Assembly: GCA_002346545.1 (NCBI GenBank)
Contig: DEAA01000053.1
Location: 14,787 to 78,786, forward strand
Direction: 5' to 3'
Source: Acidobacteria bacterium UBA2994
GTDB taxonomy: Bacteria; Acidobacteriota; Vicinamibacteria; Vicinamibacterales; UBA8438
DNA length: 64,000 nt
Positions 8,622-16,548 of the stretch are shown here, piece after piece. Both the position numbers and the translations under genes were made by a program. The notes beneath the pieces are model-generated. The model saw nothing but the letters and a program-made list of their open reading frames with translations. It was not told the origin of the DNA and did no database searches. Numbering within the stretch: the first letter of the stretch is position 1; the number at the start of each line of letters is the position of its first letter.

Positions 8622-8928
8622 ATGGACGCGACCTCAACCCCGCGACGTCTGCTCGTTCTCGACGTCCTCCGGGGTTAGGCCGTGTTCGGTATGCCGGCGG
8701 TCAACGTCTGGTAATTCGCCAGACAGTCCCTTTCTCCCAACCGGTCTCGAAGCCATCGCAGGCGGCATGGTCCAGGTACTTGCCATGGGGGAGTTTTGGA
8801 CTCTGTGCTCGATCCTGTTCGGAGTCTGGCTCGCGATGCGGCTCGAACGGGCTGAGGCGCGAAGGTGGCCCCTCGTGTGGCTCTGGCCGAAACACATAGC
8901 GGTGCAGCTTGCCTACGACGTGTCTTAA
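8622..8928 (+). pseudogene. Decayed DUF418 (YeiB-like) membrane protein gene
   Basis: From the ATG at 8622 the frame reads RLLVLDVLRG, then a TAG (8676-8678), AVFGMPAVNVW, a TAA (8712-8714) and FAR. A different frame then reads VLAMGEFWTLCSILFGVWLAMRLERAEARR (8749 on) and stops at TAA 8926-8928. These two blocks line up with the conserved N-terminal signature of DUF418 proteins (LDVLRGFALFGIL.VN) and their second block (KF..LFSLLFGIGFAL.L.R). Two stops, one frameshift and the absence of the remaining roughly 280 residues show a degraded remnant. It follows the beta-propeller gene by 24 bases. Confidence 0.65.
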
Positions 8929-9094
8929 GCTCGTCGTTGAGCCCCGCGCTGCCCGACGACCTCCGTCGATCCGTCCCCCTCATGCCTACTCGAGACCCGG
9001 AACGATGCCAAGCGTGACCGGTTCCAAGAAGTCCTGAACGCAAAGAGACGCTACAATGGGGACGGGCCGATTTCCGTAAGGAGACGGTGACCGC

Positions 9095-9379
9095 GTGAAC
9101 GTCCCGTATTTTCGTGCGCCCTTTCGAGGACCTGATCCAATGCGACAGGTACCCGCAGGCGGCGCGCCGCCCCTCGACATGTTTGGGAGCGGTCGCGTCG
9201 CTCGCCACCTCCGCCACCACTTCTCTCACCTCGGCCTTGATCTGCGGCTGCGGCTGCGGACTAGCTTCGCCCCCGAGCCGCCACCACGCGCACAAGACGG
9301 ACCTCTCGAAGACCACCTGCTTAACGTGGTCTACGACTCCGTCGTCCAGGTCGACGAACTCGAGGAGACCCCACCATGA
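9095..9379 (+). CDS. Hypothetical protein, first of three coupled genes with coaX
   Basis: This 94-residue protein starts at GTG 9095, with TAAGGAG upstream at a rather long distance. The Arg/His-rich middle (LRHHFSHLGLDLRLRLR) and acidic C terminus (QVDELEETPP) have no recognised domain. The stop TGA overlaps the next start by ATGA (9376-9379), and the next gene in turn overlaps coaX, so it belongs to a translationally coupled triplet. I cannot assign a function. Composition is unusual enough that the gene itself is less certain than its two neighbours. Confidence 0.45.
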   Translation: MNVPYFRAPFRGPDPMRQVPAGGAPPLDMFGSGRVARHLRHHFSHLGLDLRLRLRTSFAPEPPPRAQDGPLEDHLLNVVYDSVVQVDELEETPP

Positions 9380-9723
9380 CCAACGTGCTCGACTTCGCGC
9401 GAGCCAAACAAGACGGCCGCCGGATCTCGATGGCCACCTGCGACGACACCTGGTCCGCCCGGCTGACCGCACGCTCCCAGGTCAATGCGGTGCTGGTGGG
9501 CAACTCGGTGGCGATGGTGATGCACGGCGCCTCGACCACGGTGTCAGCCACCGTCGACGACATGGCGCTCGATACGCGGGCCGCCAGTCAACTGCGTGCG
9601 CTCGGGTTCGGCGTGGAGTATGTCAAGGACCGCGAGGGCCACCGGTCAGGGGCGGTCCGTCTCGGCGACGTCAGATTGATCGACAACATCACGCTCGAAG
9701 ACGTGACAGGAGAACGTGGATGA
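9376..9723 (+). CDS. Hypothetical protein coupled to coaX
   Basis: This 115-residue soluble protein has no recognised family. It has a compact alpha/beta look: a short helix (VLDFARAKQDGRR), a strand pair (NAVLVGNSVAMVMHG) and a C-terminal segment (GAVRLGDVRLIDNITLEDV). ATGA overlaps at both ends (9376-9379 with the upstream gene, 9720-9723 with coaX) make it part of one operon and favour a role connected with pantothenate or CoA metabolism, or simply co-regulation. No catalytic motif is evident. A small regulatory or scaffold protein is possible but unsupported. Confidence 0.6.
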   Translation: MTNVLDFARAKQDGRRISMATCDDTWSARLTARSQVNAVLVGNSVAMVMHGASTTVSATVDDMALDTRAASQLRALGFGVEYVKDREGHRSGAVRLGDVRLIDNITLEDVTGERG

Positions 9724-10514
9724 CCCTTACGCTAGATGTCGGGAACACCCAGATCTTCGGCGGTGTGTTCCAGGACGACCAACTGATTCTCCGATTCCGG
9801 AAGACTTCGGCAACCCCGGTGTCGTCCGACGAGTTCGGGATGTTCCTCCGGGGTGTGCTGCGGGAGAACGGCAGTGACCCCACCGCGATCACGGCAGTCT
9901 CGATCTGCTGTGGCGTGCCAGACCTAATCTACTCCCTCCGAAGCTGCTTCCGGAAATACTTCGAAGTGGACCCGTTCTTCTTGCAGGCGGGGGTCAAGAC
10001 GGGTCTCAAGATCGGCTATCGCAACCCGCTCGAAGTCGGCCCCGACCGGATCGCCAACGTCATCGGTGCGACCCACCTGTATCCGAACCGCCATCTGGTC
10101 ATCGTGGATTTCGGCACGGCGACCACATTCGACGTCGTCCGAGCTCCCCGCGAGTACCTCGGAGGCATCATCTTGACCGGCATGCGGATCGCAATGGAGG
10201 CACTGGAGCGGAACACCGCGAAGCTGCCCACGGTCGAGATCGTGCCGGCGAAGTCGGTTGTCGGGCGGTCCACGGTGGAGAGCATCCAGTCGGGTCTCTA
10301 CTTCGGGAACCGCACAGTGGTAACCGGGCTGACAGAACAGATCCGTCTCGAAGCGTTCGAGGGCGAGCCAGCACTCCTGATCGGCACAGGCGGGCTGTCG
10401 GTGCTATTCGAGAACGACGGGGTGTTCGACAAGTTGCTGCCCGACCTTGTGCTGGTCGGCCTCCGTCACGCTCTCAGCCTCAATCCAGACGGAAGCCAGA
10501 GGTGGCTGGGCTAG
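9720..10514 (+). CDS. coaX: Type III pantothenate kinase
   Basis: This 264-residue ASKHA-fold kinase phosphorylates pantothenate with ATP, the first step of coenzyme A synthesis. The N-terminal DVGNTQIFGG loop binds phosphate, GPDRIANVIGA is the pantothenate-binding motif, and DFGTATTFDVV is the second Asp motif; IGTGGLS is the C-terminal Gly-rich motif. Length and motif order are normal for CoaX, and CoaX needs a monovalent cation in characterised members. The ATG at 9720 overlaps the upstream stop by ATGA. The frame stays open for about 200 codons upstream but that extension is Arg-rich and without motifs, so it is not part of the protein. Confidence 0.95.
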   Translation: MTLTLDVGNTQIFGGVFQDDQLILRFRKTSATPVSSDEFGMFLRGVLRENGSDPTAITAVSICCGVPDLIYSLRSCFRKYFEVDPFFLQAGVKTGLKIGYRNPLEVGPDRIANVIGATHLYPNRHLVIVDFGTATTFDVVRAPREYLGGIILTGMRIAMEALERNTAKLPTVEIVPAKSVVGRSTVESIQSGLYFGNRTVVTGLTEQIRLEAFEGEPALLIGTGGLSVLFENDGVFDKLLPDLVLVGLRHALSLNPDGSQRWLG

Positions 10515-10561
10515 ACCCCCTAGCGGCATCTAACCGGCAGAGAGCGCTGACGCGCATCCTT

Positions 10562-10833
10562 CTACCGATGATCTGCTTAAGCTCGCCAAGAAGCAGCTCG
10601 GACGCAAGCGCACCGAACGCATCCTCGCCCACTGCCATGATTGTCAGCCTTGGACCGACCGGTTAGTCGCTCTGATCGGCGCCAAGCCCCCTGAAAAGCC
10701 CCCTCCGGTTCGGTCCCTCAAGTGTCGCAGGCGCTGGTGGGTGGCATGTGGTGGCTCACCCGACTGACCATACCCAAAGCCCTGGTGTCTAACCCGTACG
10801 AAGGACTGGATGGCAACTCCGTCATTGGGTGAC
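10562..10833 (+). pseudogene. Possible degraded gene fragments downstream of coaX
   Basis: Within the 383 bases between coaX and the DUF5612 gene there is a coding-like stretch without a start codon, running to TGA at 10766-10768. It reads DDLLKLAKKQLGRKRTERIL followed by AHCHDCQPWTDRLVALIGA. The AHCHDC part recalls the His-Cys-Cys pattern of zf-HC2 anti-sigma domains. A second open stretch in another frame starts at ATG 10747 (MWWLTRLTIPKALV) and stops at 10831-10833. They may be remnants of one or two small genes. Evidence is only the protein-like appearance. Confidence 0.3.
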
Positions 10834-10897
10834 GGAACTTCCGGTGGCTGCGACCGAGGTTACAACGCCGCCCCGAGCGGACAAATCGTCCGGCAAC

Positions 10898-11551
10898 CTA
10901 GAATCGCTTCTTGCCCTGACGCATCAGATCGAACTTCGCGGTGTCGGCGACCGCCATGACGGCCATGACCCCAGCCTGCACCGGGTCGCTAATGACGAGG
11001 TCGGCGGCGTCCGGCACGCTGCCGGCCATACTCAGCGAGATGACGCGGAGCCCGCTAGCGCGGACCTCCTTCACCGCCGCGGTGATCTCACCGCCCATTA
11101 GCGCGCCCGCGAGAACGAGCATCTGGACCCGCGGCAGAGGGATGATAGCGCGTACCGCCGCGGCCAGTTCGGCCTCGCCGACCAGCGGAATCGTGTCCAC
11201 CGATATCCGCTCGCCGCGAATGTTGTGGCGATCGGCCTCGGTGATGGCCCCTAGCGCCACTTGCCCGACCTGGGCGCCGCCGCCCATGACGATGATCCGT
11301 TTCCCGTAGATCCGTCCGGTCGACGGCGTTTCCTGCACCGTCCGCACACCGTCGAGCCCCTCAAGCCCTCTCAGCACATCCTGGAGACGTCCGTTCGGGA
11401 CCGAGATCTCGAAATAGATGGTCGACGACGGTGGCCCGATATGAATGTCGACGTGAGTGATATTGACGTCGTGGTCGGCCAGTACCGTCGTCAGACGAGA
11501 CAGTATTCCTGGCCGCTCAGACGCACTAATCAGAATCGCGTGGTCGCCCAT
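10898..11551 (-). CDS. ACT domain plus DUF5612 putative amino-acid metabolism regulator
   Basis: This 217-residue protein has an ACT domain (about 1-75; ILISASERPGILSRLTTVLADHD) followed by a DUF5612 domain with the block KRIIVMGGGAQVGQVALGAI and AGVMAVMAVADTAKFDL. ACT domains bind amino acids, and this two-domain family is better known to me from archaea, where it has been described as a predicted allosteric regulator linked to amino-acid metabolism. It is divergent from ilvE, with about 108 bases between the starts, which suggests that it responds to or controls branched-chain amino acids; that is inference. The ATG at 11549-11551 directly precedes the ACT domain, whereas longer readings would be antisense to the ilvE leader. 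Confidence 0.8.
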   Translation of the reverse strand: MGDHAILISASERPGILSRLTTVLADHDVNITHVDIHIGPPSSTIYFEISVPNGRLQDVLRGLEGLDGVRTVQETPSTGRIYGKRIIVMGGGAQVGQVALGAITEADRHNIRGERISVDTIPLVGEAELAAAVRAIIPLPRVQMLVLAGALMGGEITAAVKEVRASGLRVISLSMAGSVPDAADLVISDPVQAGVMAVMAVADTAKFDLMRQGKKRF

Positions 11552-11659
11552 GGCTCTCTGTACTCTATCGGACGTTCGAGCCCGAGGCTCCGCTCCGGGA
11601 GAACCAGTTGATAGAATGGGGTTTCTGGCAGCCGGCCGGATTCCGTCGACAGGAACGAG

Positions 11660-12649
11660 ATGAGTCAGTTCGGAACCAAGTTCTGTGACAGTTTCGCCAC
11701 CGTGCGCTTCGAGGACGGCGCGTGGCAAACCCCGACCATTCAGCCGCTGGCCCCGCTGGCGCTCCACCCGGCGTCGCACGTCTTCCATTACGCCAGCACC
11801 TGTTTCGAAGGGTTCAAGGCCTATCGCTGGAAGGATGGCCGCGCCCGCGTCTTCCGCCTGGACGACCACGTGGCTCGCATGCGCAAGAGCGCCGAGTCGC
11901 TTCGACTCCCGATCCCAGAGGCGAACACGCTGTCGGACATGGTGGTCGATCTGATCGCCCAGCATGTCGAGGACATTCCAGAACCACCCAGTTCGCTCTA
12001 TATCCGTCCGACGCTAGTGGGCACCACGCCCAACATCGGTGCGGCAGCCGCCCCAGCCTCAGACGCGCTCCTGTTCGTGCTTCTGTCGCCAGTGGGCGAC
12101 TACTTCTCGGGCGGGGTGCAACCCCTGAAACTACTGGTCGACGATGTCCGGACTCGTTCCACCGCACAGCTCGGCAGCACCAAGACCGGCGGGAACTATG
12201 CGGCCGCGCTCGGCCCAACCCTGGACGCCCAGCGTGAGTTTGGCGTACATCAGGTGCTGTTCTGCCCCAATGGCGACGTCCAGGAGACCGGTGCCGCCAA
12301 CTTCATCCTGTTGACCGATGACGAGGTCATCACCAAACCGCTGGACGACTCGTTCCTCCACGGCATGACACGGACGTCGATTCTGACGCTGGCCGAGGAT
12401 CTGGGCTACCGCGTCAACGAGCGAAACTTCACCGTGACTGAGCTCTTGGAGTGGGCCGAAACGCATGAGGCAGCACTGTCGGGCACCGCGGCTGGACTCA
12501 CCCCGGTGGGCACGTTCGTGTATCAGGGACGAGAGATCACAGTCCGTGACGGACAGGGGGGGGGCAACACGAGCAAACTCCGGCACGCGCTCCAGGACGT
12601 GCACTACGGCCAAGCGCCGGACCCACACGGCTGGCTGACCGTCGTCTGA
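11660..12649 (+). CDS. ilvE: Branched-chain amino acid aminotransferase
   Basis: This 329-residue PLP enzyme of fold type IV interconverts Leu, Ile and Val with their 2-oxo acids. Signatures include FEGFKAYRW near residue 54, FRLDDHVARM, the catalytic Lys region STKTGGNYAAAL, and ETGAANFIL around residue 212. The N-terminal FGTKF and HPASHVFHYA pattern places it with the eukaryote-like type II branch. The start at 11660 lies 108 bases from the divergent ACT/DUF5612 gene. A run of nine G (12556-12564), encoding GGG near the C terminus, is a potential slippage site but the frame is intact here. Confidence 0.92.
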   Translation: MSQFGTKFCDSFATVRFEDGAWQTPTIQPLAPLALHPASHVFHYASTCFEGFKAYRWKDGRARVFRLDDHVARMRKSAESLRLPIPEANTLSDMVVDLIAQHVEDIPEPPSSLYIRPTLVGTTPNIGAAAAPASDALLFVLLSPVGDYFSGGVQPLKLLVDDVRTRSTAQLGSTKTGGNYAAALGPTLDAQREFGVHQVLFCPNGDVQETGAANFILLTDDEVITKPLDDSFLHGMTRTSILTLAEDLGYRVNERNFTVTELLEWAETHEAALSGTAAGLTPVGTFVYQGREITVRDGQGGGNTSKLRHALQDVHYGQAPDPHGWLTVV

Positions 12650-12763
12650 TACGGCTCGAACCCCGCGCGACTGGCGACGCGCGTGCCAACCCGGTAAACA
12701 GACAGTAGGGCGACGCCGTCACCGAGACATCAGCGCTAACCAGCGAACAAGGAGACACCGACC

Positions 12764-13639
12764 ATGTGTGACAAGCTGACCCAGAAAGACGCGGACGAGT
12801 ATGCGCGGCGCGCCGGCATCACCAGACGACAGTTCGGACACATCGCCGGTATCGCCGGCCTCGCGGCCATGCTGCCTGAGGTGGCGAACGCCCAGGCTGT
12901 GACCGAAACCGACGTGGAGATCACCACCCCGGACGGTACCTGCGACGCCTACTGGGTCCATCCCTCGAGCGGCCAACACCCGGCGGTGCTGGTCTGGCCG
13001 GATATCCTCGCGCTCAGGCCCGCATTCCGGGTAATGGGTAAACGGCTGGCCGAGTCCGGCTATTCGGTACTCACCGTCAATCCGTTCTATCGCGATGCCC
13101 GCTCGCCGGTGGTCGAGGAGGGCGCCAGCTTCGCCGATGACGAAACGCGTGCCATCGTGCTGCCAATGGCGCAGAACCTGAACGCAACCACCCACTTTAC
13201 AGACGCGCGGACTTTCGTCAGCTTCATCGACCAGCAGGCGGCAACGGACACGAGCCGGGGCATCGGTACCACCGGCTACTGCATGGGCGGTCCGATGGTC
13301 ATGCGCACGGTGGCCGCCGTGCCCGACCGGCTAGCCGCCGGCGCTACGTTCCACGGGGGCGGCCTGGCCACCGACAACGACGACAGCCCGCACCTGCTCA
13401 TCCCGGACACCAAGGCCGAAATGCTGCACTGCGTCGCGGCGAACGATGATGAGCGAAACCCTCAGGCGAAGGAAACTCTGAGAACGGCGTACGCCGCGGC
13501 CAGCATCCCCGCCGAGATCGAGGTGTACGAGGGCGCGATGCACGGATGGTGCGCCATCGATTCGCAGGTGTACCACGAGGCCCAGGCTGAGCGCGCCTGG
13601 AGCCGGTTGCTCGCGCTGTTCGAACGCGCCCTCGCGTAA
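12764..13639 (+). CDS. Dienelactone hydrolase family protein, Tat-exported
   Basis: This 291-residue alpha/beta hydrolase has a Tat signal (ITRRQFGHIAGIAGLAA, cleavage near VANAQA). The nucleophile motif is GYCMGG, with the Cys typical of dienelactone hydrolases rather than the Ser of most esterases; the His is in AMHGW and a DD pair in AANDDERN may contribute the acid. Family enzymes open lactone rings in chlorocatechol and related pathways, but exported relatives mostly have unknown substrates. It is followed by a strong terminator. The ATG at 12764 has AAGGAG upstream. Function beyond hydrolase is inferred. Confidence 0.85.
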   Translation: MCDKLTQKDADEYARRAGITRRQFGHIAGIAGLAAMLPEVANAQAVTETDVEITTPDGTCDAYWVHPSSGQHPAVLVWPDILALRPAFRVMGKRLAESGYSVLTVNPFYRDARSPVVEEGASFADDETRAIVLPMAQNLNATTHFTDARTFVSFIDQQAATDTSRGIGTTGYCMGGPMVMRTVAAVPDRLAAGATFHGGGLATDNDDSPHLLIPDTKAEMLHCVAANDDERNPQAKETLRTAYAAASIPAEIEVYEGAMHGWCAIDSQVYHEAQAERAWSRLLALFERALA

Positions 13640-13723
13640 CTGAGGTCGACGGCCAGGGGCAGCGTTTGGCGAACAGGTAGGCAGCTGAACGGTTTCAGCT
13701 GACGAACCGCGGTGCTTGGAGGG

Positions 13724-13757
13724 GGCGGGAAGGACAAGCAGTCCTTCCCGCCTTTTT
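13724..13757 (+). terminator. Rho-independent terminator after the dienelactone hydrolase gene
   Basis: A perfect 12-bp stem (GGCGGGAAGGAC at 13724-13735 pairing with GTCCTTCCCGCC at 13741-13752), an AAGCA loop and a following TTTTT (13753-13757) make a textbook intrinsic terminator on the plus strand. It sits between convergent genes; read on the minus strand it has no T tract. Confidence 0.92.
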
Positions 13758-13760
13758 CAT

Positions 13761-15305
13761 TCAGCGGGCGCTGTCGTAGGTCGCCGTAAAGTAGCGGTCC
13801 ATCTCGTCCAGCTCGGCGCGGCGAAATCCGCTACCCTGCCCCACTTCGACCCCGAGAATCTGATACGCCTGCTCACCTGAATCGTAGGCGGGCCAGGCGG
13901 GAAGCCCGTCGCGGTTCGGATCGCCCGCGGCCGCGAACTGCACCCAGTAGTCGCTGATCAGATCGGAGATCTGCCGGTCGGTGTCCGGAGCCTGCCCTGG
14001 CAATGTCTGGAACACATACATCAGCTCCATGGCATGCGGCGCCCGCTCGGCCGGATCTCGTAAATTCCTGGTAAACAGATACATGAACGTGTCGCCAGCA
14101 GCGTTCGCGTTCGCGTTAAGGAGCTCGCGGTTGGGACGCGCGAACCAGAGGTCCGTGTTGTAGTCCACCTCGCTGGTATAGAGTTGGTCGGCCGACCTGG
14201 CCAGATAGTGCTCGGCCATCCCGCGCCCATGCTCGCCCCACTCGTCCGTCCGTTCCGACCGTTGCTCGTCCAGCGTCTCGAACGTCCGACTGGGGCGCAC
14301 AAACATCAGTCCCTCGCCATCGTTGACACCGGCAAGCAGCGGCACGATGTTATGGTCACCGGCGCGAAAAATGTCGGCCGGCGGTTCGGGCATCACCCAG
14401 CCATCGACCGCCAGCGACACGCTGAACTGCATGCTCATCAGGTCATCGGCAGACATGGCTCGCATCGTGGCCGCCAGGTCACCGTCGGTGGACTGCCCAA
14501 GCTCGTCGAGCTTTGCGGCAATGGCACGGCGCCCACGTTCCTCCGCGCTGTCAGAGAAACCGTTGTGGCGAGTCAGATGCGCCACGTTGTTCGGCGTGAT
14601 CCAGGTGCTCTCGGAGATCGCGCGATGGAACAGCCCCTTGGCGAGCGGCGTCGCCATCAGCGAGTAGATGCTGGCGCCGCCAGCCGACTCGCCAAAGATC
14701 GTCACGTTGCCGGGGTCGCCTCCAAACCCCCTGATGTTGTCGCGCACCCACTCGAGCGCCACCACATGATCGAGGATCCCGTAGTTGCCGGACACCCCAC
14801 GCTCCGACTCGGCCGAGAGCACCGGATGCGCCATGAAGCCGAACTCGTTCATCCGGTAGTTCACCGACACGAGGACCACGCCCTTCTCAGCGAACCCCGC
14901 GCCGTTGTAGATGCCCACGCTGCTCGCACCCGAGCTCCAACCGCCGCCATGAATCCACACCATGACGGGCAAGCCGGCATCGGCGCTCTCCGCGCCGGTC
15001 CACACGTTGAGATAGAGGCAATCCTCGCTCATCAGCTGAGACCGTCCCTGCATGCAGGCCGGGCCGAACGTGTCGGCAGCGCGTACCCCCCGCCAAGGAA
15101 TCGGTGGCTGGGGCGGTTTCCAGCGGAGGTCACCGACCGGGGGCGCGGCGAACGGAATCCCGCGATACACGGTGACTCCATCCTCGACCTCGACCCCGGA
15201 TACCTGGCCATAGGTCAGCTGCACCGGGTCATCGGCGGCATGCACGGCCAAGCCGGATGACAGGAGCAGAGCGGCAGCAAATCCAGCGCGCAGTCGCGTG
15301 GTCAT
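13761..15305 (-). CDS. Carboxylesterase type B family protein, secreted
   Basis: This 514-residue protein has a signal peptide (1-23) and the cholinesterase/carboxylesterase fold. The nucleophile elbow is GESAGGAS (IFGESAGG), EDCLYLNVW and HGGGWSSGAS form the N-terminal signature and oxyanion hole, and the catalytic His is in APHAMELMYVF near residue 420; the acidic residue is in GVNDGEGL. It should hydrolyse carboxylic esters in the periplasm or outside the cell. It is separated by 230 bases from the divergent transglutaminase gene. Substrate cannot be read from the sequence. Confidence 0.9.
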   Translation of the reverse strand: MTTRLRAGFAAALLLSSGLAVHAADDPVQLTYGQVSGVEVEDGVTVYRGIPFAAPPVGDLRWKPPQPPIPWRGVRAADTFGPACMQGRSQLMSEDCLYLNVWTGAESADAGLPVMVWIHGGGWSSGASSVGIYNGAGFAEKGVVLVSVNYRMNEFGFMAHPVLSAESERGVSGNYGILDHVVALEWVRDNIRGFGGDPGNVTIFGESAGGASIYSLMATPLAKGLFHRAISESTWITPNNVAHLTRHNGFSDSAEERGRRAIAAKLDELGQSTDGDLAATMRAMSADDLMSMQFSVSLAVDGWVMPEPPADIFRAGDHNIVPLLAGVNDGEGLMFVRPSRTFETLDEQRSERTDEWGEHGRGMAEHYLARSADQLYTSEVDYNTDLWFARPNRELLNANANAAGDTFMYLFTRNLRDPAERAPHAMELMYVFQTLPGQAPDTDRQISDLISDYWVQFAAAGDPNRDGLPAWPAYDSGEQAYQILGVEVGQGSGFRRAELDEMDRYFTATYDSAR

Positions 15306-15535
15306 GAATCAGTCCCTTCGTAGCGTCTCGATGACGAGAGAATCCGGCGTTCGACTCAGCATAGAGACCGCTACCATGCTTGTCTACCGGTGTTGGAGAT
15401 GATGCCTGGAGCGGCTTCCGGATAGCCGGCAATGACGAAGCTACTCCCCGCGACCATCGGTCGGCTCGGAGGCACCCTGCATCGGCGCGTTGTATAGTCG
15501 AAGCAGCTTTACCTTCCATCCTCCTGGAGGCAGCC

Positions 15536-16468
15536 TTGACCGTGGCCGAGTGCCCGAGACCGACCGTTCGCGAAGCGCCCACTCCGGCGCGCTACGGGAT
15601 TGCTGATCGGATGCGCGTAACATCCGGCGCAGGACGTTTAGACCTGTGGATTCCGCTCGTCACTGATACGCCCTACCAGCGCGTGCTAGCGTGCGAGCTG
15701 CCGTCTGGCGCAGGCTGGTCGGTCACACGGGAACCGGAGCACGGGAACCAGATGGCCCACCTGCGGCTCGATGAGATGACCGCGCCTCTGGACGTTGAAG
15801 TCCGCTACGACGTTGAGCGGCTTCAAGTGACCCACGAGCTTCACGAGAGCTGCGTCCGACCTCTCGGCAACCCGACGCCCTTTGCCCAGCACCTAGCGCC
15901 GGAACGCCACGTGGACATCAGTGACGCGACGAGAGCACTGGCCGCGTCGGTCGTGGGGAACGAGACCAACCCGCTTGGCCAGGCTCGACGTCTTTTCGAC
16001 TATGTCACCGGCGCCATGCAATACGACGCCACCCGGCAATCAGGTACCGGCAGCACGCAGCATGCAATGGCCTGCTCGGTCGGCAACTGTAACGACATTC
16101 ATGCGCTCTTCATCTCGCTGGCTCGCTCGGCCGGCATCCCCGCGCGGCTGGTACTGGGGCAAGCCCTCGAACCGACTACGCCTGGAGAGGAGGATTGCGA
16201 CATCTGCGGCTATCACTGCTGGGCCGAGTTCTTCGCCACCGGCCTCGGATGGATCCCGGTCGATGCCTCGTGCACGTGTAAATTTGGCACGGAGGGGCTG
16301 TTCGGAACGCTCGAGATGAACCACGTCGCGTGGTCAGTCGGGCGCGACCTGCAGCTGGCTCCACCCCAGTCTGGCGCCCCGGTGCTGTTCTTTGCCGGCC
16401 CCTACGCCGAGCTGAATGGCGCCCCGAGCCCCACGATCGAGCGACACCTGAATGTCTCCGAGGGGTAG
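15536..16468 (+). CDS. Transglutaminase-like domain protein
   Basis: This 310-residue protein has a beta-rich N-terminal half and a papain-like transglutaminase core: Cys in VGNCNDIHALF, His in GYHCWAEFF, and Asp in WIPVDAS, with AGIPARLVLG between. Bacterial members of this family act as proteases, peptide hydrolases or amidases rather than cross-linking enzymes. I chose TTG 15536 because GGAGG (15526-15530) sits five bases upstream; GTG 15542 is the alternative. A longer upstream reading from 15380 is Arg/Ala-rich and lacks a binding site. No signal peptide is evident, so a cytoplasmic location is likely. Several extra Cys (EEDCDICGYHC) near the active site might bind metal. Confidence 0.82.
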   Translation: MTVAECPRPTVREAPTPARYGIADRMRVTSGAGRLDLWIPLVTDTPYQRVLACELPSGAGWSVTREPEHGNQMAHLRLDEMTAPLDVEVRYDVERLQVTHELHESCVRPLGNPTPFAQHLAPERHVDISDATRALAASVVGNETNPLGQARRLFDYVTGAMQYDATRQSGTGSTQHAMACSVGNCNDIHALFISLARSAGIPARLVLGQALEPTTPGEEDCDICGYHCWAEFFATGLGWIPVDASCTCKFGTEGLFGTLEMNHVAWSVGRDLQLAPPQSGAPVLFFAGPYAELNGAPSPTIERHLNVSEG

Positions 16469-16548
16469 GCGCCGCCCCGGCCCCTGCTTGATGCGTCCGG
16501 GCAGGGACCGCTATCCTTGAGGCCACTTTCTAGTGAAGGAGTGACGGA

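Noticed and set aside
9114..9719. Two hundred codons of open frame upstream of and in frame with coaX
   Set aside because: The stretch is Arg/Pro-rich without motifs, overlaps two better small genes in another frame, and CoaX homologues begin at the DVGNT motif.
14184..15260. Open frame of 358 codons on the plus strand
   Set aside because: It is antisense to the carboxylesterase gene and shows no domain, signal or binding site.
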